A stretch of 64,000 nucleotides of DNA from contig NC_092612.1 in NCBI RefSeq assembly GCF_047663525.1, forward strand, positions 3,319,501-3,383,500. The letters run 5' to 3'. Within the stretch, counting starts at the first letter, position 1; each line of letters opens with the position of its first letter. The notes below the pieces were generated by a model, which was given only the letters and a program-made list of their open reading frames with translations, had not been told where the DNA came from and did no database searches. The translations under genes and the position numbers were made by a program. Below, piece by piece: positions 44,791 to 58,845 of the stretch. This DNA comes from Anas platyrhynchos (taxonomy: Eukaryota; Chordata; Aves; Anseriformes; Anatidae).

Positions 44791-47700
44791 GCTATTTAGC
44801 AACTGCAGAAATTGTTCGTAATCTCCTTTATTCTAAGGGGGAGAAAAAAATCACCAAGAGTAGCGTACCGTATACATACACATCAGTGGGACTTAGTACA
44901 GCTTTGTAGGGCCTTGTGCCATCTCCTTAGATCTGTGGTGGGATGAACTCTAGGAAATAGCTTTCAGTGTGTGCTCTCAAATGAAGAAAGGGTTTTGGCA
45001 CTGATTTAGAAGCTGTATTAATGTAAGAGAACGAGACAAAGGCTATTCAGGAAAGTTAACAAACCTCTTTTGTCTTTCAGACCATTTAAATCCTATTTTA
45101 CAAGATGATATGTTCGACAGTGCTGACGATGCATCCTTGGTTTCTGGAGATGAATTAAAAGATGCAATGCCTGACGGACCAGAGAAAAAACGCCTCTGTT
45201 TCAGCAGGTAAAGAAAGATAGATCCCTGTTATGTTTAAATTCTCAGGACTGCTGAGTCTTTGTAAACAGTTCCAGCTGTTAAAAGTGCGAGGGGTGGTAG
45301 ACGAAGGGGTAACATCAAGTTTGTGTGTTGAAGGGGTGCTTGGTATTCACAAGAAGAAAGAGTGAAGGGACTAAAGTTGTAATGAAGTTGCTCTGAATGA
45401 CCAAATTGAAAAGCCCAGGCTTCTCTTCCTAAGCCAAAGTGATCCGTAGACTACCAGAACACGTTGACTTAATCCATGGCATTCTTTGAAAGACTCAAGA
45501 CCACATAAATGTCCTGTCTGTCCTTTTAGCTAAAAATACCCCAACTTTATGGGTTTGTGTTGCCACCTTTTGCCCTTCTGTTTTCCAGGATTCTTAAACC
45601 AATGGTGAATTATGTAGCGGAAAGAAAACTGAGAAATGGCTTGTTAAAACACCTTGAGAAAAATTTGAATGGTATCTTTGTTCGTTAAGCCACCAAGTTG
45701 TGTTAATCTTGTGGTATTTTAGTATGGAAGTCATGCAAGCCCACAGTTGGAAAGTTAGATCATGTTGTCACAGCTGGATCAGTTATTTTTCTCAGTTTCT
45801 ATTGCTGTGCTGTCCAGAAGATTTTCTGTCCTCTAGAGCAAGGCTAAGTCTCTAGCATCTTTGATTTAAGCCAGCAAAGGTAGAGCCTGATTGTAGTGGG
45901 GAAACAAATGCTCCTCACAAATGTATTTCCTAGTAGTAAAGCAAGATTGCAGGGATATTAATTTGCAGGCTTGGTTTAGTAAAGAATAGGAAACACAAGG
46001 GAAGAAGATGAAACAACTGGAATGACTGAATAACTTAACTGGAAATCTTACATGTATTTAATGTACCGCTACCATTTGGATTATTTGGGGATGGAAAAGA
46101 AAGTCTATAGGAAAATTACTTGGAACATCTGTGTGTGTCTATTCAGCACCTCATTTATAAACTTGTTTTCTTAACTCTTGTTCTAGGAGTGCTTTCTGCG
46201 AACCAACATCACGCCGGCCCCGTCTGCTAATAGTAGGAAAAGAAGGGTACGGCCAGGTTTCTTACGTGGCACCCGCGGTGTTGCACGCTTTGGAGAAGTT
46301 TCCTGTTCACACCCTGGACCTTTCTGTTCTGCTTACAAACGTTGCACTGCCAGAAGAGATCTGCGGACAGGTACCTTTTTTCTTTTTATTCTCATCGGAT
46401 TCACTGACTGTATGTAAAGGATCAATCGAGTTGCAAGTAAGGTGAGCAAAATTCATTGGTAATGGAGGTGGCCTTGTTTTAATGTGCTGGGATGTTTGCT
46501 TCTGTCTGAAAATCCCCTTTTCTTTTAGACAGCACCACAAACAATCTGGATGTTGTACATGTCCACATTTTCCATACCCAATTTTACAGTGATGATGTTG
46601 CTAGCAGCTCAGGAAGCTGGGCGGTGTTGCTAATAAACATCTCTTTGTGGAAAGAAATGCTGCTCATCTCCCTGGGATCCAGAAAGTAGTTCTCATTGCC
46701 TCCTAAGACTGTGTGCTCCCAGTAGATGGCTCTGTATCAGACTGCATGTCGGCTACTTTTTGTAGCCTTCTTCTAAATTATATTAGTAAGGCAATCAAGG
46801 TTTGGGGCTTCTGTTTATTTTGTTTTCACACGGACATACACAACTTGTGCCGTTGCAGTATGTGCAATAAAAGCATTAACATTCACAAAATGCTTCATTT
46901 GCACGCTGATGTGGTTTTAACTAGAAAAAATGAACAGATTTGGTGTTTTTACTTTTAGGCAGGAAATCCATTTTATTGTTTGGCATCACTACCTTAAAAT
47001 ATTTTTACCTTTAGTGGAAACATTTGAGAGCCATACAAGTAAGGACAGACATGTTACACGACTGAATACTGATGTGTCCCATAAGAGGGACATTTCCTTT
47101 CTTTGTTATGCGAAGTTTGTGGCTGTGGCCATATAGCTACGGTGTCTAGCCACTGCCTGAATATATCCTTCCCATCTTCTGACTAGAGTTCTCCGAATAC
47201 TGATAATCTGAAAGGGTGCACAGAGAAATTCCTTATGTGAAAGGATGCTTGCCACTCTGTTCACATAGTTTCATTTCATGGGGCAGTCAGATGGCTATGT
47301 AGCTATGTATTAACAGTTTATTCTACGTGGTTTAGTTTTCTTACCCAAGCTTTCCTTTTCACTAGCTGATCCGAAATGCTCAGAAGACAGCACCAAGCAT
47401 AATTTATGTCCCAGATATCCATTTTTGGTGGGACAACGTTGGACCTGCCTTGAAATTTACTTTTCTAACTCTACTACGTAACATTCCAGCATTTTCGCCA
47501 GTTTTGCTGCTTGCTACGTCTGATGTACGTCACTCAGATCTCCCAGAAGAGGTATTTGTCAATACTTTTCTTACTATTTCTTCAGTTTCTTGTAATTTAT
47601 GAATGCTTTCAGCATCAAAATGCTGTGCTTTCTTAAATGCCTACTGTTATTACTCAGGCACCCTAACAAATCACTTAAAATTTGCTTAGAGAAAAAGAAT

Positions 47701-49197
47701 ACTGTGAAAGCATCTGCTTAATTTTTTTTCTGAGTCAAGCAAGTGACTTTCACCCCCTTCTCACGCATGCAAATAATAAATTAATACAATAATTCCGGTT
47801 GCTACAAAGTGGTTCAGTCAAGAATATGCAGTGCTTGAAATGACAAGAGGATGTTTTTACTGAAGAGATTTCTTCTGACAGTCTGCCATTCCATGCTATG
47901 TTGGGTAAACTGCTAATAATGCAATTTAGTAGAGAATTGAAACACTTTGATTAAAAAAAAAAATCAGTTTCTTTCTTCATATAGGCCAAAGCTTTCCAAG
48001 CTGGAAAGCTAAGTTCCAATTTCTGCTAAGTAACTTTGGAATGGAATTCTAGTTGTATTCCTAAATAAACTGTAGTAAAAGTACATGCAGAACTTCATTG
48101 ACTTCTGAGAGTTTACACTAAGGGAAGGTGCCCAAAACAGGAACACGCTGTTCTCATTCCGATTATTTTGTCTCAGTTATTGGGGGAAGAGAACAGGTCT
48201 TACCTAGAGGTGTTTATTATCAACTGCTTTGAAAGTGCTTGAGTTCCCACAGAAGTTTTTGTACAGGTTCTAAATTCCTTCTAAAATAAGTAGTGAAATT
48301 CCTTACCTACCTTTTAATACTAGAAATTGAAAATGGAGGAAGACGTAGAGGTACTAGCTACTTCAGACACCTTTTGGTACAGAAATAAAAACTCAGCAAA
48401 AAGCCCTCACTGGTCTGCTGAAGCCTTTCTCTTCCCTCTATAGCCATAAAGGTTCTAAGTAAAGGATGCAGCAAGGCAAGTAAATACAAAGGAAGCGATG
48501 TTGGATGTGGTGAAAGCCATTACTTTATCAGTGTAGCGTACAATCCCTTCACCGAGCTTTAATTCTACAGGTGATTCTTAAAGGTGATATTTGAATTTGC
48601 CGTGCCAGCCTGTGAAAATGTAGCCTTTTAAGGCCAGGAAGATAACTTTTTTCAGTTTGTGTTCTTCAGGTTATTACTCATTTTAAAAGGTGCTCGTCTT
48701 TTTGGAATAGAATATGAGTTTTTGTGGCCTTAACTCTGAAATGTCTTTCCTCCTTCTGCTTGAGATCCAAAAATTATTTAATAAGGAATTTGGAGAAGTG
48801 TGCAATATTGAGTTGGCTGGTAGGGCAGAGAGAGCAGCTTTTTTTGAGGACCTAATTCTAAATCAAGTGGCTAAGCCTCCTGTAAAGAAAACAGGTGAGG
48901 AGGATATAAGAAGTACATCTAAAACTTTTCTATTGAAGTTACTAGCTCTTTGGGATTTGCTTTGGTGGTCATTTTCTGTCAGTAATTTGTCATATGCTTA
49001 TATTTGAGTACTGTAAATTGGCTAATTTTTCCTGATTAATTGAAGTTGATCGGACATTGGAAGTCCTGCTTGTAGCACCACCAGCTGAGCCTCAGAAGCC
49101 ACAAGAGGAAGAAGTAGGGATGCTGGAGGAGGAAGAGGAGGATACCTTGCGTGAACTTAGAATTTTCTTGAGGGACGTTACTCACAGACTTGCCACT

Positions 49198-51020
49198 GAC
49201 AGACGTTTCAGGGAATTTGCAAAGCCCGTTGACCCACAGAAGGTAAACTAGTGCTGATCTGTGTGTGTCTGTAACTTCTCAGCGTTTGTATTTCTCAGCG
49301 TTTTGGGGAAGGTTCAACTTTGTTTTTAGGGCTGCACTATTAGGATTTTGCAAGAAGCAGAGGCAGTGCTTTTACTTCTGCTGACTCTCAGATGTCTCTT
49401 ACCGGATTATTCACTGAAAGCCCTGGTTTCATTCTAAAAAGCCAGTCCAAATGCCAACACAGTCTGCTCGTGAAAAGGCTTTGATATGTAGGCATGTCAC
49501 AGCACTGAAAAGCACAGAGATCTTTCCTTATAATTACAAACAGTACTTACAGGACTACTTTAATGAAGTCTAAAGCCCTTTATTGGACTGTCAGTTCCTG
49601 TGGGAACAGGAATAGGAGCAGCAGTTTGTAAAAATAAGTTTTGAGATCCTGTTCTCTGTTTCATCTGGAACTCCTCAATAGGAATCAACCATAAGTGCAG
49701 TGTGTTTTCTTTTTCCTCCAAAAAAGATCTGCTTAGATCCCTTTTTCTCCTTAATTGATTAGATAAGCCTAAACTAGGGGCATATATTTCAAAGACAGGT
49801 GTAACTTGACTATACCTGCGGATCAGCAAAGGCCTCTTCATGTGGGCATCCACTGGCTTTTCTTCCCCTTTTCTCCTAGGTTCTTGAGCTGTGAAAAATC
49901 TAGACAGATACGTATGTCCTCATCTGAACTAGTCATTAGGCTCCTCTTATGGTCTGAGGGAAGAAATCAGCACCTCTGGGCCTAGTTATCTCATTCTAAA
50001 GTAGATGCCTGCAATAGGTACTTCACAGGTGCAATTCATGCACCTTTTCCTCAATGTCGACAGCAAAAAGAATGTTGGATGGCTTACTCAGCTTTCACTG
50101 TTGTGATTTTCTGAAGCAAAGTGAAATGAATGTCCCACCCTCAGTGTTTCTTCTCTACCATGTATGTGCTTCTGACCTCCCTACTTCTTGTTGTCCTCTC
50201 CTAGCAGCTCTAATGCCAGTTGAAAGAGCCCTTCCATTTCTGAGAAGCAAACTGGTTAATTTCAGCATCTTCTGATGCATCGCAAATGTTCAGGGTTTTT
50301 AGGAAGTTGTTTATTTAAAGTTTTCAGAATAATTTTGGTAGACAGTGTGCAAGGTTAAGAAAACCTCTGAATGCTTGTATTTGATCTGCAGGTACCTGAC
50401 TATGCCACAAGGATTAAAGAGCCGATGGATCTTTCAACAGTTCTGACTCAAATTGGCTCGCGCCAGTACCTCACTGCAGGAGACTATCTGAAGGACATCG
50501 ATCTAATCTGTAACAATGCCTTAGAGTACTACCCAGATCAAAGGTCTACAAGTGAGGATGTGCTTTTTAGCCCTAGTTTAAAAAATCTGTCAAACGTATA
50601 GATGGATAAATGCTGTGTGCGGACAACAGACTTTGGATGGATTAGATGATTTTGGACATCCACAGAGAACATCTCTTACCACATTGTAAATATTTTATCA
50701 TTTTGCTACTTGGGCATGGAAGTGTGATATAAATGTTCCCAAGGAACTAGTGCTTTTGTTTTAATTAACTTCTATGTTGTTATGCTGAAAATATTCACTG
50801 AGATAACCTTTCGGAACCAACCTATGAAGAAAGCAATTTTTTTCTGTGATCAAAACAGTTTCATTGGTTGGTAGACAACATTCAGTTAAAGTCTGTAAAA
50901 TTTCAGATTGTCACAGAGCCTATGTTTTGCAAGACACTGCATATTCAATGGTGAGGAACAAAATGGATACAGAGTTTGGACGACTTTGTGAACAAATTAA
51001 AGAATCTCGTGAGAAAAGAG
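49198..51020 (+). other. Bromodomain of the ATAD2-like gene (3 exons)
   Basis: The bromodomain spans the end of exon 8 (FLRDVTHRLATDRRFREFAK), exon 9 (VPDYATRIKEPMDLSTV; DLICNNALEYYPD) and exon 10 (HRAYVLQDTAYSMV). The acetyl-lysine-binding Asn is kept (AAT at 50515-50517). The ATAD2 RVF shelf reads REF here (49210-49218). The BC loop after YYPDQRST is a little shorter than usual, because exon 9 uses a gtgagg donor at 50552. Confidence 0.75.
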
Positions 51021-51463
51021 GTACGTGCTTTAACGCTAAGGATTTTAAGACTTGTCTCTGCATTTGTAACTGAGAATGCACAACGAAGATCTTTGGTATC
51101 TATTCTTTATTGCAAGGTCACACCTCTCCAGCATGTGCTCCATGCGACAACTCCAAGTCACCACAGCAGAACCCTGCTACTGAAGACGACAAACCAGATG
51201 AAGAGAGTAATGAAAATGAGGAGATGACAGCGGCACCTGTAGATGCCAGTACACCCATTTCTAATGGTAAGTTGCATTTTATTCAGCTGCTCTTGTCATT
51301 CATACCTTCTCTGTTCTTGAGGCGCAACAGGTGTCTCTGATGCCTGGCTCTTTATGCCAGAGGTATTTTGTTTTCAAATTTACTTCAAAACGTGAGAGAG
51401 AAATCCAGAGGTCATTCATTCAATATAGTTATGAATTAAAGTTCAAAGAAAGTTGGTTTACAA

Positions 51464-51467
51464 TATA

Positions 51468-51499
<32 letters not shown>

Positions 51500-51501
51500 A
51501 A
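51464..51501 (+). repeat. AAAAC simple repeat
   Basis: Run of aaaac units within an intron. Confidence 0.85.
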
Positions 51502-53941
51502 CAACTTTGACGGCCCAATTGCCATTTAGTCGCCCCTAAATTGCTAATTCTTGAGGTAAAAAATGTTGTGGATGGCAGTTTCTGAATACTTAACTAGTTT
51601 TTAATTATGCAAAATGGTATTTTTACCCCCACTCCACCCCTCCTTTCCCCAAATGCTAAAATCTTAGCTACCTCATACTGTGATTTCCAGTTGAAGGAGG
51701 GAAGTCTAACTAGTGAGAGTGGGAATTTTGCCATGGACTCCACCCATATCCTTTTGCAATACTATATGAATACTGCGAATGTTGGGCAAAACCACAAAGT
51801 TTGTTTTTTCACAAAAGGTTTACCGAATCAGGAAGCATACGAGGTATAAGTCTTCACGTTTTTTCTCCTTTGAATATTCCCTTAAAATTGTCTCATTAAT
51901 TAATCTCTTCCAAACATGTATTCAGCTTTTGAAGTCTTCAGCTTGATACCAGACTCGAAGGAGAGCTTATTTCCAGAGGCTTTTATGATGTTCATCTGTA
52001 TTAGTTCATGCAGTAAGACAGTGACTTTATCAAATAACCTCACGTTGTATTAATATTGCCCATCCAAAGTAAGAATCCTCAGCATGTAAAATCCTGAAAG
52101 TGACTGTTTAGTGAATGAAATTCCATAGCTGTGTGTGTGGTTTGTTTGCTTGTTTTTAATCTTAATAGCAAACTGACCCCATTAACTTTCAACTCTTTTC
52201 TCAGCATATGTAGGCAGTGGTAGCTCAGTTCCTTTGTTTTCCTTGTCAGTCAAGTAAGATGAAGATAATGGATTTTGAAGAAAGAATTCTTTTGGTTATG
52301 TTTTGGATTACTTTTTTATGCTGTCTCTTTGTAGGTGCGTCAGAAAGAAAGCGCAGAAGGAACAACTGTGCGCATGCTGCAGCAAAGAGAAGAAGGAGTT
52401 CTCAATTCGATACAGAGAACAGAGTACCAACAGATGACCAAAACGATAGCGATGAAGAAGAGTTTGTGGACAAACATGTTTCTGGCATATGTCAAGTAAA
52501 ACTTAACAGTGAAAAGGAAAGTGCTAAGCTTTGTGGATATTCCCCACCAAGATGGGGAACTATAACTAATGAAAATCCAAGTTCAAATGGTAAGGGAGAA
52601 GTCCAACAGATCCTTTAGCACCTTATTCTTGCTGAGGAGGATTGCACTATTTATTAGCTTTAGGCTTCAATTTCACTCTATTTTTTCTGTTTCAGCTCTC
52701 AAAAATCATCACACAGTTTATTCCGTAATGATGTTGCTCCTCTAATTGTGCAAGCCAAGCCCACATGTTTCTGTAGGTGCTGTTTTTTTGATTCTGAAGT
52801 CTGTTTTTTTCTAATGGTACCTAACTGAAAGCCAGCAGTCACTGACATTCTTTTATTGTACGAGGTGCTTTCCAATAACGAGCAGCTTAGGTGAAAAAGC
52901 TGCACTTCAAGATACGTGGATCCAGAGTAACATGTGGAATAGGAGACTTAAGCCCTAATGTTGTACTCTGAGATGTGTTCCCTAACCTGCATTGGCAACA
53001 TGATTATTTTTTTCCACTATTAAGCTTTTCATTAGTGCTTTTGGTTTGTTTGTGGGTATTTTTGTTTGCTTTTTTTGTCTTAGTTTCTAATTTTTATGGA
53101 GCAGTGACTTTAGCTGGAAAGAAGGGAGAAGCCAAGTATTTCTCAGTGAAGACGATAACAATTCTGTCTCTGTATTTGTAGAAAGAGACTGTTTGGCAGG
53201 TACAGGATACTTCACTGAGACTGTATTCTAGATAAACAGAAAACCTGACTGAAGAAATCTGTGTCCTTCCAGATTCCTGGGCATTTCAAGCGGTGACTCC
53301 TGAATGTACTTGGGAAGAAGACCAACAACAGATAAGTGATGAGAACACTGTACAAGTCCCTACGGAGACAGACTACATAGTTATTGTGGATCGCTATGAG
53401 CTCAAAGTATGTCTAATTTCAGCTTTTTTTTAATGCTCAAATAGGGCATATTCCTGCGACATGTAAAATTGCAAATTAAGCCCATTGTTAACCAATGCCA
53501 ATTAAAACAATTAATTGGAAGGACATACAGATAGTGAAATAATTCAGCCTGTAATGCACTGTGACTGTTTAGTTTCCACACCTCATGGAGATTTCTGTAG
53601 GCTACCATTTGCTTCTGGTCATCTGTAGTTTAGGAGACAGATTCTTTGCCTAATTTTTAAGACAAAAGGCCTTGCTGAATTTTAAAATACCACACTGACA
53701 ACCTGCTAGTACTATTATGGATATCATTTTAATGATTCATAATTCTTATGATGGGTTTGAGGGCTTTTATTTGGGGATTTTTTTTCATGCTTTGATGTAT
53801 TAAGAACCTGAAAAGGATCCTTATTTCTTGCAGTGATGATTTTAAACCTGAAGTTAGCAGGTTGACGTAAACTAGCTAGCCATGGAGAAGTGACTACTTT
53901 TCTGAAATTCCTTGAAAGTGCAGTATTAGAATTTCTTATAT

Positions 53942-53971
53942 TGTGTGTGTGTATATATATATATATATATC
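53942..53971 (+). repeat. GT/AT dinucleotide repeat
   Basis: gtgtgtgtgtgt followed by atatatat in the intron before 54819. Confidence 0.9.
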
Positions 53972-54947
53972 TATACATGAGGGAGGCAGAGTTTGCTGAT
54001 AAGATGATAAGCAGCATTATTTCCAGGGGGCAGTAATATTTCCATTTGGAATGGCTGCTCCCTAAAGCTACATGCTTGCAGGCTCACACAGGTAATGGAC
54101 AGCTGTGGCAGTGGAAGAAGGTGCTGCCACTAGCTTGTCACTGTTGCTGTGCCAGAGATTATCATCTCTGCATCTTTGGTAATAGAAATGACTGTGTGAG
54201 AGAGAGGTGATTGCTACAAGCAGTCGCTTTGCTATTTACCCACCCCTGAATTTAAAGGTAGGATTGAGCAAACTAATCCACCTTTGCTCTGGGCGTTTGA
54301 GCAATCTGTTCTGCCAGCAGAGTTGTAGGCATGGCACACGTGGGTAAAGGTAATCACCTAAGGGTGCTTCCTTTTCCAGCTGGCACGGCTGTATCTACAA
54401 GATCTGCAGCCTTTTTACAGTGCTCCGCGCTGCTGCAATGCTTCTCTAATGAAATGCAACAGTGGCTTTGCTGTGGCAGCAGCTGTCCTACAAGGAGGAT
54501 CGTGTCATTCCCTGCTGCTTTGGGAGCAGTCGACTTGCAATTACAACCATTGATGTGATAGATTGGTTAGTAGTAAAAGATTGTCCGAAATTTCAGCCTT
54601 TCCTTTCTCTGAAATATGAAAAATTAACTCATTTTCCCTGCTGAAATCTCATGGGATATTTAATCTGTTCTCTGAAGTGTCACATTTTATTTAATAGCGT
54701 AAGAAAAAGTAGGCTGTCACTTGTATTGTTACTGTTCAACCTCCGAAACCATATAGAGCGTATTCAAAGGATCTTGTACTATGCTAAAGTTGTTGTTTTG
54801 CTCCATTGTTGTCTTCAGAAACTGTTATGCTTTGTCACTGAGATAACGAAGGGATTTGACATTTATCACCTGGAAAAAGTATATGGCGTCATTAATCAGT
54901 GTATTTACAACCATAGAGAAGACTACGACAAAACCGATTTGGTGGAG

Positions 54948-56363
54948 GTAATTTTTGTTTTGAATTCTAGCACTTCCTGTCACTGTTACGCAGTATTTGT
55001 GTGTTCTGGGGTATCGTGGTTGTTTAGAATTGCTCTTCACTGCTTAGCTGTCTGTGCACAGACAACAACAGTACGACTTCTCCCTTTCAGTCTGGAAGAC
55101 GTTTATCCATCTTGCAAAACCATTGTTATATTTGGCATAACTGTTGGCAGTTTCTGCAGGAACAAGCTTGAACTTGAAGACAATGGGTCCACCCACACAG
55201 CCCTTTCAAAGCAGTTAACCTTAGTCTGTCAGTAGTTTTCCTTGGGAACCATTTTGGGAGCGGGAGGACTACGAAGGGGAGGTGCTTTTCTAAGTCTTTC
55301 ACTCGCTCTCTCCCTCTACAGCCAGTCATGCACGGTGATAGCAGTTGTTCCATCCTTGGAGAGAAATTTAAGTATATAACAAGAGTTTGAGACTTCTCTC
55401 TAGTCACACTCTAATCTCTTTTTAACTAATGCGCTTGAGCATCTGTAATTGGGGAGATTTCTGCCTGTGCCAGTTTTACACTGAGTCAAATTCTCTGGTC
55501 TCTTCCTGTAAAAGATGATTTCGGAGTTGTCCGAACTCCTCAGAAGTCTGTGTGAGGCGTCCATGGTCCAAGTCAGGTGTTCCCAGTATACGCTTGGATA
55601 TTCACTCTTCACATTGAAGATCCTTGAACCCATTTATCTTAGAGTTGCTTGTGCTTGAGAACAGATGAAATTTGTTGTGCCGATCAGTCTGCCTTGAAAA
55701 GAGAGTGCCTCTTTTTTTTAGGCACTGGTCATCTCGATCTCTTCTTCCACATCTGATAAAGAGTTAGAACGGACACTCTGTTCTGCCTGTGAGAGGATTA
55801 TTTAGATTCAGGGAGGCCGCTCCTGAAAAAAAAAATGAGATCTTTTAGGTCGAGAAGGGATTTATTTATGTTGTCTCATGGCCTGTGAACTTTTGTAACT
55901 TAACATTTAATTTAAGTGTTAAAAGTTAAGTAGCTTTCTTGGTTTTCTATTTCTTCCTTTAGCTTAGGCAAACAAATCTCTCCTATTCAGAGTGCACTGT
56001 ACAAGTTAGTCAGGAGCGTGCTCTACTGTATGGAGAGATAGAGAACTTAAGGAGTAATTATTCAAAGTCCAGAAATTAACTTGAGCTTGTTGTGGCTTCT
56101 CAGCAACTGTTTCTTCCTTCTAATTGTTGTGAAACCACTGCTGAGAGAGATCCATATAGTTGATATCCTCCTCTCTATTTTGGATGTATAAGGATGCCTC
56201 TGAAGCTAGAAGGGGTAAGAGGCCGTTGTGATGGTGGTAGCACACTGTTTGCTAAATATTACTAACCATGTATTACAAATTATTTATTTTTATAGTAATA
56301 GAAAGTGTTCTTAAGCTTTCATTTGTGCTTACTGCTATTTTAGTAATAGGTAGTAATGGTAAT
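54948..56363. other. Presumed 3' end/UTR of ATAD2-like copy B
   Basis: Same content as 531-1947. Two in-phase candidate terminal exons begin after the acceptors near 55090 and 55320; neither is convincing. Confidence 0.35.
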
Positions 56364-56422
56364 AGAAGGATGGTTGGACTAGATGATCCTGTGGGTCCTT
56401 TCCAACCTTGTGTTTCTATGAT
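56364..56422 (+). repeat. CR1 LINE 3' tail fragment, copy B
   Basis: Copy of 1948-2006. Confidence 0.8.
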
Positions 56423-57176
56423 TCTTTCATGAGGAAGCTGTAGACCGCGATGAGGTCTCCCCTCAGCCTGCTCCTTTCCAGGCCGAACGGGCCCAGTGCC
56501 CTCAGCCGCTCCTCATATGTCTTCCCCTCAAGGCCCTTCACCATCTTCGTAGCTCTTCTCTGGACACTCTCCAACAGTTTAATGTTCTTTTTGTACTGTG
56601 GTGCCCAGAACTGCACACAGTGCTCGAGGTGAGGCCGCACAGCGCGGAGCAGTGCAGGACAATCACCTCCCTCAACCGACTAGCAGTGCTGTGCTTGATG
56701 CACCCCAGGGTATGGTTGGCCCTCCTGGCTGCCAGGGCACACTGCTGGCTCATACTCAACTTGCTGTCAACCACAGCCCCCCTAGATCCGTCTCTGCAGA
56801 GCTGCTCTCCAGCATCTCATCGCCCAGTCTGTACATATAACCAGGGTTGCCCCGTCCCCGGTGCAGGACCCGGCACTTGCTCTTGTAAAACTTCATGCGG
56901 TTGGTGATCGCCCAGCTCTCCAATCTGTCCAGATCTCTCTGCAAGGCCTTTCCACCCTCAACAGTCAACAACTTCAAGTTTAGTGTCATCAGCAAATTTG
57001 CTCAAAACACCTTCTAGTCCTACATCCAAATTGTTTATAAAAGCATTGAAAAGAACTGGCCCTAAAACAGAGCCCTGGGGGACCCCACTGGTGACCAGCC
57101 ACCAGCCTGATGTAGCCCCATTTACCATAACCCTCTGAGCCCTACCCGTCAGACATTGTTCACCCATCGTATGATG
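56416..57176 (-). repeat. CR1 reverse-transcriptase fragment, copy B
   Basis: Copy of 2000-2760 with the same motifs and frame breaks. Confidence 0.9.
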
Positions 57177-57552
57177 TTTTTTATCTATGCTTGACATTTT
57201 TAATGGGATTGTGTATATGGTTTGCTTTTCTTGTTCTCTAAAATGACTTTTTGAGAAATCCTTTATATAATGAACATGAAGTTGAGGAATCACAGGCAAG
57301 ACAGGTGACAAGAACTTCTGAGGTGCTCAAAAGAGTACACACCATAAAAATATCCATTTCTGCTTCCTAGCTTTTTTCCTGATCTGTTATAAGTGCATTG
57401 TCATCTTTCTCCCGTGACTGCATTCTACAGGGCTGAGTTTTTGGGATGCTAGCTAGCACTCCTGAGTGCATTACTTCAGGTTTCTAGGCCAGTCTAATAA
57501 GCGTCTTCCACCACTGAGGCACCAGTATGAATATGAACCAGTCCTTTTTGTT

Positions 57553-58061
57553 AGAATTGTAGGGGTTGGAAGGGACCTCCAGAGATCATCGGGTCCAACT
57601 CCCCTGCCAAAGCAGGTTCCTTAGAGCAGGTTGCCCAGGTAGGCATCCAGATGGGCCTTGAATATCTCCAGAGAAGGAGACTCCACAACCTCCCTGGGCT
57701 GCCTGTCCCAGTGCTCCGTCACCCTCACCGTGAAGAAGTTCTTTCACATGTTGGTGTGGAGCTTCCTGGGCTCCATTTTGTGGCCATTGCCCCTTGTCCT
57801 GTCCCCACAAACCACTGAAAAGAGGTTGGCCAAATCCCTCTGTCCACCACATCTCAGATATTTATACACATTGAGGAGATCCCCTCTCAGTCTTTTCTCC
57901 AGGCTGAACAGCCCCGGGTCTCTCAGCCTTTCCTCACAGGGGAGATGCTCCAGGCCCCATTGTCGTCTTTGTTGCCCTCCGCTGGACTCTTTCCAGGAGA
58001 CCCCTGTCTTTTTTGTACTGGGGAACCCAGAACTGCTGGACACAGTGCTCCAAGTCTAACT
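57553..58061 (-). repeat. CR1 LINE 3' fragment, copy B
   Basis: Copy of 3137-3645, with one C-to-T near 57757 changing Arg to Trp in a spurious frame. Confidence 0.9.
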
Positions 58062-58845
58062 TTTCTCAATTGTTTCAGGATCTATCTATGCTATATAAAC
58101 CATGGAGCTTTCTAGGCAAACACTGGCAAATCGTGAGCCAGGTGCAACTCAATGCCGACGTTTCCGTCTGTGTGTTAGGGGTGGCAGCTTTTTCCAAGAC
58201 TGACCTACACCTGGCACCTAATCTGCGTTTCAGTAGATGTACAGAAGGGAACAAAGAGCTGTGTTGTTAGCACTGTATTTAAAAAGCTACCGTGAAGAAG
58301 ATGCCTGTGTTGAGCGGACAACAGGAAGCTTTCATTGCATCTCCAGGCAAAGGAGAGGAAAAAAACATACCACTGAGGCAAAAATGTGTTTCTTCTTATC
58401 CACTTCAAGACGATGTTGAAAACCTGGTATCCTAAATGCATCTTTACCTATGGAACCACAGTCAGCTCATTGCATTGCAACTGGAAAATTTCATACTTAA
58501 AAGGGAATGACAGGCAACGAGGAAGCAGGAGCGTTCCTGGCATCAAAACTTTTGCTCTTCAAAGTTTTGGGCAAACTTCTCCCCGTTATTGGTCTGGAGA
58601 GAAGAAGACCTTCACAGTTAAATATATATAAAGGTGTAAATCTCGGTTGTACATGAACAGCTGTCACAGCTAAGGGTTCCCAGAAGCCCCATTCTGGTTT
58701 TTCTGACTTGGGGAAAAGATCAACTTTTAGCGTCTGAGGTAAAAACATTGCTAAAAGCAGCGGTATTGAAGAGAAGTACGTAGTGGGAGTTAAAGCGAAG
58801 CGTAGACTAAGATATCTGGACACGTATTGAAGGAAGAGCTCCTCT

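Larger units (their letters stand above)
42283..54947 (+). pseudogene. ATAD2-like: ATAD2-like AAA/bromodomain gene: 5'-truncated, one in-frame stop
   Basis: Fourteen exons chain in phase: 42283-42442, 43310-43400, 43828-44142, 45081-45207, 46187-46370, 47366-47551, 48765-48894, 49046-49242, 50392-50551, 50907-51020, 51117-51266, 52335-52589, 53273-53406, 54819-54947 (about 777 codons). They cover the end of AAA D1 ([20 protein letters not shown]), the degenerate second AAA (RPRLLIVGKEGYGQ; SIIYVPDIHFWWD), the bromodomain, an acidic/basic linker and the C-terminal helices (NQCIYNHREDYDK). ATAD2 is an acetyl-histone-binding chromatin ATPase. Exons for Walker A and B are absent upstream; USP42-like array sequence lies there instead. 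A TGA at 44133-44135 interrupts exon 3. The Asp of RRPGRFDRE is Gly. A single stop with every splice border intact suggests recent inactivation or, less likely, a sequence error. The terminal exon is not identified. Confidence 0.8.

Noticed and set aside
45589-45671. Possible extra ATAD2-like exon (open, with ttttccag acceptor and gtatct donor)
   Set aside because: At 83 bases it would break the frame; skipping it joins 45207 to 46187 in correct phase, giving a sequence that aligns with ATAD2 (SAFCEPTSRRPRLLIVG).
51607-51849. 80-codon open frame in an ATAD2-like intron
   Set aside because: No ATAD2 similarity and no phase-compatible splice borders; exons 51117-51266 and 52335-52589 join correctly without it.
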